From Candidatus Latescibacterota bacterium (GTDB lineage: Bacteria > JAAXHH01 > JABIQT01): 6,391 nt of DNA. A model generated the notes under the pieces. That model had not been told where the DNA came from. It was given only the letters and a program-made list of their open reading frames with translations, and ran no database searches. The translations under genes were made by a program, and so were the position numbers. The stretch is from positions 1 through 6,391 of the forward strand of contig JABIQT010000364.1 in the NCBI GenBank assembly GCA_018667995.1. Reading direction: 5' to 3'. Positions within the stretch are counted from its first letter, which is position 1. Each line of letters opens with the position of its first letter. Below, piece after piece: positions 1 to 5,366 of this stretch.

Positions 1-102
1 ATAGAATCCAGAGGTATCCTTGACGCGACTCCGCCATGCGATGAACAGATAGAGGCTGAAGGAGACCGTAACGAATAGATACGTCCACTGTTGTACACTC
101 AT
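1..102 (-). CDS. Sodium:solute symporter large subunit, N-terminal fragment (cut by window edge)
   Basis: Only the first 34 codons lie in the window; the frame is open to position 1. The ATG at 102-100 begins MSVQQWTYLF and continues through a hydrophobic stretch (about residues 6-22) to a basic turn (WRSRVKDTSGFY). This matches the start of the SSS-family symporters that pair with DUF4212 proteins: a short periplasm-facing start, first membrane helix, then a cytoplasmic loop with a conserved Phe-Tyr. The family moves organic solutes, often small carboxylates, into the cell with sodium. The start lies one base after the DUF4212 stop (TAG C ATG), with no good Shine-Dalgarno sequence, so translational coupling is likely. 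The identification rests mainly on the gene order and is supported by the short peptide. Substrate cannot be told. Confidence 0.85.
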   Translation of the reverse strand, partial: MSVQQWTYLFVTVSFSLYLFIAWRSRVKDTSGFY

Positions 103-103
103 G

Positions 104-463
104 CTAAGGGGTATCCATTTCTGGGGCAGACTCGACAGGGAGAGACACACCGGCGTCAAGGGCAACCAGCTCCCTATGGTGTTTTCTATCCAGCCGATTC
201 ATCAGAATGCAGTAGACCAGAATAAGCAGGACGAACACCGCGATGCTGGCCTGTTGAGCAAACCAGAACCCGAGCGGGAATCCAGTGCCGGGAATCGTGA
301 ACAGATTCAGCCAGTCGGCAATAAGTACACCGCAGCCCAATCCCGCAGCAGCCCAGATCATCAATAATACCACCATGATCCGGATATTCGAGTTCCAATA
401 CCGGTCAAGGGATGCGGCCCGGGCAGATATCGTCGACTGCGCTCCGGCTTCAGCTGAATTCAC
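104..463 (-). CDS. DUF4212 protein: putative solute:sodium symporter small subunit
   Basis: A 119-residue inner-membrane protein. It shows the family's features in order: a Trp-Asn-Ile-Arg entry (residues 23-28), a first membrane helix (about 29-51), the short loop ending in GFPLGFWFAQQ (61-71), a second helix (about 72-87), and the exit motif MNRLDRKH (88-95). Proteins of this kind are small partners of a specific SSS symporter subfamily and are nearly always encoded just before the large subunit, as here. The start is GTG, chosen because a strong Shine-Dalgarno sequence stands 7 nt upstream and the family homology begins soon after. The GTGA tetranucleotide overlaps the methyltransferase stop codon, which suggests coupled translation. 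The polar tail after residue 96 is unremarkable. Confidence 0.93.
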   Translation of the reverse strand: MNSAEAGAQSTISARAASLDRYWNSNIRIMVVLLMIWAAAGLGCGVLIADWLNLFTIPGTGFPLGFWFAQQASIAVFVLLILVYCILMNRLDRKHHRELVALDAGVSLPVESAPEMDTP

Positions 464-975
464 GACATCTCTCCCTTGTCTTTCACTACACGGAGGTCGA
501 CCTCAACGTACATACCGGGAAAAACAAAGCTGGCGTACTTTTCCCATCTCCGTGGGAACCAGTTAGCCAGAAGACTCACACCGAGAACTCGAAAGAAATC
601 AGTGAAGATGATGCGACTCCGTTCCAGCCGAAACTTCCCAGAATTACACATATGCGTAAATGTGACGTGTCCGAAATGGTGGTAGTGGGTCAGATCACCG
701 TAGGAGAGCTGCGAGGTGTAGTGCGGTGTTACGATGTGTACGAGCGCATCGGGACGAGACATTCTATGAATCTCTTCCATGGCTTTTGCCGGCTGCAATA
801 TGTGCTCAATAATGTGTGACATCTCTATCTGATCAAAGGTGTTATCTTCAAAAGGATAAGGATACACATCAAGATCATGGACGACGTCTACGTGAGGCGC
901 GCTGAGAATATCGAGTCCGATCGATCCGTCGATCTTTCCGAAGGGACCGCATCCCAGGTCAAGTATGGAACTCAT
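460..975 (-). CDS. Class I SAM-dependent methyltransferase, surface-glycan type
   Basis: A 171-residue cytoplasmic protein with a methyltransferase core starting almost at its first residue. Motif I (LDLGCGP) is at residues 5-11, the acidic residue that would bind the SAM ribose is D22 (IGLDI), a conserved HDLD is at 33-36, PFEDNTFD (motif with the post-II acidic pair) is at 41-48, and the His/Glu-rich helix SHIIEHIL is at 53-60. A later block (TPHYTSQLSYGDLTHYHHF, 83-101) resembles the segment after the core found in methyltransferases of polysaccharide and LPS clusters. The acceptor is not visible; a sugar or lipid-linked glycan is an inference from family resemblance and from the glycosyltransferases upstream. 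The ATG is the only good start because an in-frame TGA lies just upstream. No clear Shine-Dalgarno sequence precedes it. It is preceded by a strong promoter and overlaps the next gene by 4 nt. Confidence 0.88.
   Translation of the reverse strand: MSSILDLGCGPFGKIDGSIGLDILSAPHVDVVHDLDVYPYPFEDNTFDQIEMSHIIEHILQPAKAMEEIHRMSRPDALVHIVTPHYTSQLSYGDLTHYHHFGHVTFTHMCNSGKFRLERSRIIFTDFFRVLGVSLLANWFPRRWEKYASFVFPGMYVEVDLRVVKDKGEMS
471..476 (-). promoter_or_regulatory. Ribosome binding site for the DUF4212 gene
   Basis: The minus strand reads AGGGAG, with 7 nt before the GTG at 463-461. It lies inside the last codons of the methyltransferase gene. It is the clearest Shine-Dalgarno sequence I noticed in front of any gene here, and it supports the GTG start. 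Confidence 0.75.
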
Positions 976-1001
976 GTGTATCAGGGGGGTTGGCTTACTA
1001 A

Positions 1002-1033
1002 CCTGTAATCAGGCAGTATGACGGTAATCTTAC
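1002..1033 (-). promoter_or_regulatory. Possible operator or leader element: two small inverted repeats
   Basis: Two short inverted repeats lie just downstream of the predicted transcription start: GTAA-TC-TTAC at 1024-1033 and CCTG-TAAT-CAGG at 1002-1013 (plus-strand reading). Both contain GTAATC, 19 nt apart. Their centres are 21 nt apart, about two helical turns. This would suit a repressor site or a weak RNA hairpin, but arms of 4 nt can arise by chance, so the call is tentative. Confidence 0.2.
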
Positions 1034-1052
1034 ACTATAAGAGCGAATGTGG

Positions 1053-1081
1053 ATTTTACCTTGAGATGCGCTGGTTGTCAA
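1053..1081 (-). promoter_or_regulatory. Sigma70-type promoter ahead of the methyltransferase-symporter genes
   Basis: On the minus strand, TTGACA (1081-1076, full match to the -35 consensus) is followed by a 17-nt spacer and TAAAAT (1058-1053, five of six to the -10 consensus). The predicted transcription start is near 1046, giving a leader of about 70 nt before the ATG at 975. It sits in the only real intergenic gap of the window and faces the right way. Whether the host's housekeeping sigma factor uses it is inferred, not shown. Confidence 0.72.
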
Positions 1082-1113
1082 GCATATTGGCGGTCCAGGG
1101 CTCCGCTATCCGG

Positions 1114-2358
1114 TCAACGGAGCACGTAGTCTTCGATCAAATCGCAGGTCTCAATCACGGGATTTCTATTCTCGAAGCGCTCTGAGACCGATCGGCAAAA
1201 CGCATGTACAGTGGGATTCATGAGCAGGTCCCTAAGAGTCTCGCAGACACGATCGATCTGATATTCTGATCGCGTAAGTACCCTACCCACTCCCAATGAC
1301 ACTATTCGGTCCGCGTTGTCGAACTGATCATAGGCGCAGGGACGGATTAGCTGGGGAATCCCCGCCTTCAGTGCCTGGCTTGTGGTGCCAATTCCGCCAT
1401 GGTGCACAAGGGCATCGCAGTGGGGCAGGAGTGACGAAAACGGGGCGTATGGGGCGTAGTGAATATCCGCTTCGAGAACCTGCGGTACCTGTTCGGGATA
1501 TGACGTTAGCAGAATCCCTCGCCTTTCCAGCTGACGACACACGGCAACTGTGGTTTGGAAAAAATCGGCCCCATGTTTCATGGCCGTACCGGCTGTAAAC
1601 ACAATCGGCCTCGAACCGGCATCAATGAAATTCCGAAGGGAAGGTGAAACACCGTCTTGCACTGAATCGTATAGGGGAAAACCAGTGCATCTCACCTGCT
1701 CCGGCCAATCAAGTTGCGGATCTCCGTACCATTGGGGAAATGGTCCAATTACCAATTCGGGCGCATGTATCCATCGATCAAAGACGCGAGATACTGGTGG
1801 GAGTTGCAGTTCAGCGCGAAAGCCATTCAAGGCTCCGACAATGAGTGGATCTACCAGATACTTATCTCCAAGCCAGTATAAGCCCTGCTTCATGAACGTG
1901 GGCAACCAATCGGGCATAATCACGCCGGGGAGTTTCGGTACTCTATGTACAGATCTAAAGATAGATGGCGCCAGGTGCACCGTGATACCAGGGACCTTCA
2001 GGCTTTCCTGTACGAGTCTGGCAGAGAAGGCCAAGGTTGATCCGATTACTGCCGTTCTTCCCGGGAGAACATGCGGAATTGTGGCTTTGTACGCCTTGGG
2101 AAGATGCTGGGCGAGAACCCTGAGCAGATGCTTCAGACTACGGCGCTCTGACCACATATGGGGGTCTTCCAGGAACCGTTCATACTCGTCAGCAGTGCCC
2201 ACTTGAACAAATGTGAGTCCCGCCTCGCGGGTAATATGCTCAAAGCGTTGATTTACAAACATCAACACTTCATGCCCCCTGGCGTTTAGCTCACGTCCGA
2301 GGGCAATAAAAGGAAAAACATCTCCATAGCTGCCAAAACTCTGTATTAGGATACGCAT
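1114..2358 (-). CDS. RhlB-like GT1-family glycosyltransferase
   Basis: A 414-residue cytoplasmic, probably membrane-associated enzyme with the GT-B fold. The N-terminal acceptor domain opens with MRILIQSFGSYGDVFPFIAL: the Gly-Asp-Val-x-Pro motif at 12-16 is typical of the GT28/GT1 N-terminal domain. The C-terminal donor domain carries HHGGIGTT (319-326) and PCAYDQFDNADR (340-351), where the Asp-Gln pair (344-345) is expected to bind the nucleotide sugar. From memory, the protein follows Pseudomonas RhlB (rhamnosyltransferase 1 chain B) along its whole length: DPHMW (65-69), WIHAP (196-200), the TGFPLYD block (225-231), GSRPIVFTAGT (248-258) and DQFDNADR. Sterol and macrolide glycosyltransferases are more distant relatives. 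The donor could be dTDP-rhamnose or a UDP-hexose, and the acceptor a lipid; neither is decided by the sequence. It begins 5 nt after the GT9 stop with no clear Shine-Dalgarno sequence, so coupling is likely. No rhlA-like gene is present in the window. Confidence 0.92.
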   Translation of the reverse strand: MRILIQSFGSYGDVFPFIALGRELNARGHEVLMFVNQRFEHITREAGLTFVQVGTADEYERFLEDPHMWSERRSLKHLLRVLAQHLPKAYKATIPHVLPGRTAVIGSTLAFSARLVQESLKVPGITVHLAPSIFRSVHRVPKLPGVIMPDWLPTFMKQGLYWLGDKYLVDPLIVGALNGFRAELQLPPVSRVFDRWIHAPELVIGPFPQWYGDPQLDWPEQVRCTGFPLYDSVQDGVSPSLRNFIDAGSRPIVFTAGTAMKHGADFFQTTVAVCRQLERRGILLTSYPEQVPQVLEADIHYAPYAPFSSLLPHCDALVHHGGIGTTSQALKAGIPQLIRPCAYDQFDNADRIVSLGVGRVLTRSEYQIDRVCETLRDLLMNPTVHAFCRSVSERFENRNPVIETCDLIEDYVLR

Positions 2359-2363
2359 GATAA

Positions 2364-3470
2364 TCAGGGAGAATCCAATTCACCCTTTTCCAATAGATGC
2401 AGGGCCTCAGAAAGGGCTTTCTTCACGGGAATCGACGATATCTCACCATCGGATGCGTACAGCGCCACATGCCTACTCGCGGGTGGTTTCCAGACTGCCG
2501 GGTCGCTCGTAGCATGAAAGGATAAGCTAGGTGTGCCCACTGCGGCCGAAAGGTGAAGAACTCCAGTGTCATTGCAGATGAGAAGATCTGCATTCTTCAT
2601 AATAACGGCAACTTGGCGTAGGGACATCGCTGGGGCACTTATCGGCTGCGGTTCAAGTTGCAACAACAGCTCGTTTCTTAACTCAATTTCCCCCGGAGCC
2701 TGAAACAACAGAATGCGGTGTTGGCCACGACGGGCGATGCCGTTGCATACATCGGCGAGCATCGAAATCGGATATCTCTTTCGAACATCGCCTGTACCAA
2801 AATGCACGGCCACCATACGACCGATACGATCTCCGCCGTGCTCCGAGAGCATGTGAGCAGCAGAACGATGCTCCGCATCCTTCAACGTGAATCGATAGTC
2901 TGTTTCACTCGTGTTCGCTCCGATGTGCCGGACGACGTCCAAATTACGCTGGATCTGGTGCTTAACGGCCGAATCAACTGGTGAAACTAGCGTATAGAAG
3001 GGGTTCGTGGCACAATGGTCAAATGTGGGAGTCTCTGGTCCCAACACCAAGGAGGCCCTGGATAATCTTGCAATGAGATCGCTCGACAGTGAGTGGGATA
3101 CCGTGTTGAATACAATAGCCAAATCGAAGCGACGTATCATTCCACGCAGAAATCCGGCCGAACGGAAAACCAAGACTTCGTCTACATCTGGGTTATTCTG
3201 GGCGACTGGGTAGAGGTAGGGGCGAACGACCAGACTGATGAAAGACTTTGGAAACTGACGCCTGAGAGCGTAAATCGCCGGTGTGGTCAACAGGAAGTCG
3301 CCGAACTGGTCATGTTGCCTGACCACCAAAATCCGACGAATATTAGACCAGTCGACATGTTCCACATTTACGGCTTTTCGCTGCGCACGACGGGCGAGCT
3401 GTTGAATAGCCCACGTTTTCAGTTTCTTCTCGAGGCGATACCACACCGGCCCCTCACTTGCCCCTTGCAT
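2364..3470 (-). CDS. GT9 (heptosyltransferase-family) glycosyltransferase
   Basis: A 368-residue GT-B enzyme of the WaaC/WaaF/WaaQ family, which adds heptose or another sugar to LPS core or a related lipid-linked glycan on the cytoplasmic face of the inner membrane. The N-terminal domain starts with RRILVVRQHDQFGDFLLTTP (45-64); the Gly-Asp (57-58) matches the family's catalytic Asp position. The C-terminal domain has VHFGTGDVRKRYP (222-234) and ICNDTGVLHLSAAVGTP (298-314), the hallmark Asp-Thr/Ser-Gly-x-x-His block, then SDPAVWKP (322-329). A basic, amphipathic extension of about 44 residues precedes the first strand and could attach the enzyme to the membrane. I chose the ATG at 3470-3468: GAGG lies 6 nt upstream and the overlap with the exporter gene is only 17 nt. 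Starts further upstream would only add residues from the exporter's shadow frame. The second choice is the ATG at 3482. The exact sugar is unknown. Confidence 0.92.
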   Translation of the reverse strand: MQGASEGPVWYRLEKKLKTWAIQQLARRAQRKAVNVEHVDWSNIRRILVVRQHDQFGDFLLTTPAIYALRRQFPKSFISLVVRPYLYPVAQNNPDVDEVLVFRSAGFLRGMIRRFDLAIVFNTVSHSLSSDLIARLSRASLVLGPETPTFDHCATNPFYTLVSPVDSAVKHQIQRNLDVVRHIGANTSETDYRFTLKDAEHRSAAHMLSEHGGDRIGRMVAVHFGTGDVRKRYPISMLADVCNGIARRGQHRILLFQAPGEIELRNELLLQLEPQPISAPAMSLRQVAVIMKNADLLICNDTGVLHLSAAVGTPSLSFHATSDPAVWKPPASRHVALYASDGEISSIPVKKALSEALHLLEKGELDSP

Positions 3471-5325
3471 CTGGGGCCTCATCCTGGAATTGAAGATCAT
3501 GAAGTTTGCGATACAGCCCAGGCTCCCGTAAGAGAATGGCATGGGTGCCCGACTGTACGATGCGGCCATCGTCAACAACAACCACGCGGTCCGCATTCTG
3601 AATAGTTGATAGTCTGTGCGCTATAACGAAGGCAGTTCGGCCCTTCATCAATCTATCTATGGCCTCCTGCACCAGAAGCTCGGATTCGGTATCCAGTGCC
3701 GATGTTGCCTCATCAAATATGAGTATCTCGGGGTCCTTGAGAATCGCACGGGCAATGGCAATTCTTTGTCTCTGTCCTCCGGAGAGGCGGACACCCCGTT
3801 CGCCCAAGAGCGTGTCGTATCCACTATCCAGTTGTTGAACAAAAGTGTCGGCATTGGCAGCGACGGCCGCGGCCACTACCTGCTCGAGTGGGATTTCGTC
3901 CATTCCGTAGGCTATGTTATTCCTAACGGTGTCATTGAACAAGATGACTTCCTGGGTGACAATTCCCATGTTACCCCGCACAGAGGACAGGGTAAGCGAT
4001 CGCAGATCCGTACCGTCTATCAAAATGGCGCCATGGGTCGGATCATAGAATCGTGCTACAAGATCCACGAGTGTGGATTTTCCACCACCACTGGGGCCCA
4101 CCACCGCCACCACGTCCCCAGCCGGAACTGTCAGATTGATGTCATGTAGCACCTGTGATCCCTCGTCGTATCGAAAAGATACATGGTCGAAGTGAATATC
4201 TTTCCGGACACCGTCTATGGAGACAGCATCCGTCGCATCGACCACGTCCGGCGAGGTATCCAGAATCGAGAATACCCGGTCTGCCGCCGCCATTCCTTCC
4301 TGTATCCTATTGTTGACTTGGCCCAATTCCTTAAGGGGTTTTAGCATGGAAAACATGGCAAGGAGAAATGTCAAGAAATCCTCTGGGGCTAGCAGAGTAC
4401 CCGATATGACCTTTGTTCCCCCATACCAGAGAACGGCGAGTCCCACCACTCCACCGAGTATCTCCGTCACAGGGCTGGCCAGATTTCGGATGCGCGTCAT
4501 GCGCAGAAGGGTCCGGAAATAGTGCTCTGTCTGCTTTACAAACTTAGCAGTTTCAAATGACTCCATGGCAAAGGCTTTTACAACACGGATTCCTGAGACA
4601 GTCTCCTGTAGCGTAGAGGTCAGGTCGGCCATGGATTCTTGAGAAACCGTACTGCTCCGGCGCAGTCTTCGTCCCACCAGCCCTATGGCTACCAGGCTGA
4701 AGGGCAGCAACACAAACGTAGCCAGGGTAAGCTGCCAACTCAAGATCACGATAATAACAAGGTGCAACAGGACCAGTAAGGGTTCCTTTATCAAAGTTCC
4801 GAAGGCCGCCGACACGGCACCATTGATCTGCATAACATCGTAAGTAACACGTGAGATCAATTCCCCGGTCCGCTCCCTGTGAAAGTAGGCCAGTGAAAGA
4901 CGATGCAAGTGACGATATAGTGCGTTCCTCAGATCCTTTATCACACCATTCTCCGCAAAGGCCATGAGGTAGGCTTGCAGATAACCGCTGATGTTCTTCA
5001 TGACCAGCACGATGAAGATGACCAGGCAGAGCGTCTCGAGAGTCTCCATTTTGGAATCACCGACGATAATATCATTGGTCATCTGCTTGAGAGATTCTCG
5101 GAGACCGGTCAATCCCGTCGATTCTTGAAGTCTCTCCGCCGGCGTAGCCGCCACTGCGGCAGAGGTCTGCAGATCGTCCGCGCCGAAGAGCGTCTGGAGT
5201 AGCGGAAGTGCGATCCAGACCGTCATGCTGCTCATGACGGCAAAAACAATCATGCATCCAGCTGCACCGGCCATGAATCGCCAATAGGGCTTTACGTATG
5301 CAAGGACACGAAAATAGTGTGGCAT
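3454..5325 (-). CDS. MsbA-type ABC exporter (permease fused to ATPase)
   Basis: A 623-residue half-transporter that would work as a homodimer in the inner membrane, probably flipping a lipid or glycolipid. The membrane domain (about 1-340) has six predicted helices, starting near 17-37, 97-117, 165-190, 185-214, 280-303 and 312-332. The ATPase domain (about 375-610) is complete: A-loop Tyr386, Walker A GPSGGGKST (410-418), Q-loop Gln458, signature LSGGQ (514-518), Walker B ILIFDE with catalytic Glu539, D-loop SALD (542-545) and H-loop His570. It is longer than Escherichia coli MsbA (582 residues); most of the extra length is in the first external loop (about 43-95). The opening YFRVLAYVKPYW fits the family N-terminus and supports this ATG, although its Shine-Dalgarno sequence is weak (GGA). 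The neighbouring glycosyltransferases suggest an LPS-like or other glycolipid cargo. MsbA itself, a lipid-linked oligosaccharide flippase such as PglK, or a drug exporter cannot be separated by sequence reading alone. Confidence 0.93.
   Translation of the reverse strand: MPHYFRVLAYVKPYWRFMAGAAGCMIVFAVMSSMTVWIALPLLQTLFGADDLQTSAAVAATPAERLQESTGLTGLRESLKQMTNDIIVGDSKMETLETLCLVIFIVLVMKNISGYLQAYLMAFAENGVIKDLRNALYRHLHRLSLAYFHRERTGELISRVTYDVMQINGAVSAAFGTLIKEPLLVLLHLVIIVILSWQLTLATFVLLPFSLVAIGLVGRRLRRSSTVSQESMADLTSTLQETVSGIRVVKAFAMESFETAKFVKQTEHYFRTLLRMTRIRNLASPVTEILGGVVGLAVLWYGGTKVISGTLLAPEDFLTFLLAMFSMLKPLKELGQVNNRIQEGMAAADRVFSILDTSPDVVDATDAVSIDGVRKDIHFDHVSFRYDEGSQVLHDINLTVPAGDVVAVVGPSGGGKSTLVDLVARFYDPTHGAILIDGTDLRSLTLSSVRGNMGIVTQEVILFNDTVRNNIAYGMDEIPLEQVVAAAVAANADTFVQQLDSGYDTLLGERGVRLSGGQRQRIAIARAILKDPEILIFDEATSALDTESELLVQEAIDRLMKGRTAFVIAHRLSTIQNADRVVVVDDGRIVQSGTHAILLREPGLYRKLHDLQFQDEAPDARGK
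3477..3480 (-). promoter_or_regulatory. Ribosome binding site that sets the GT9 start
   Basis: The minus strand reads GAGG with 6 nt before the ATG at 3470, inside the 3' end of the exporter gene. No comparably placed site precedes the longer reading from 3596, and that extra N-terminus has no family resemblance. Confidence 0.55.
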
Positions 5326-5366
5326 AGTCCGTAGTTCTGATGGGGTTATTAGTATCCGAAATCCTA

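Noticed and set aside
412-819. Open plus-strand frame of 135 codons
   Set aside because: It is antisense to the methyltransferase and DUF4212 genes, both of which are supported by motifs and by a ribosome binding site.
1100-1123. Inverted repeat (GCTCCG / CGGAGC, 12-nt loop) across the RhlB-like stop codon, as a terminator
   Set aside because: The stem is only 6 bp, it includes the stop codon, and no T-run follows on the minus strand, so it does not qualify as an intrinsic terminator.
1441-1460. Short tandem repeat (GGGGCGTA twice)
   Set aside because: It encodes the YAPYAP residues of the RhlB-like enzyme, part of a block (YAPxxxLLP) also seen in RhlB, so it is explained by protein sequence.
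1550-2206. Open plus-strand frame of 218 codons
   Set aside because: It lies entirely opposite the RhlB-like gene, its translation is Cys/Ser/Arg-rich without family motifs, and the opposite strand has a clear full-length enzyme.
3616-4149. Open plus-strand frame of 177 codons
   Set aside because: It is antisense to the ATPase domain of the exporter, whose motifs are all intact; the plus-strand product shows no recognisable domain.
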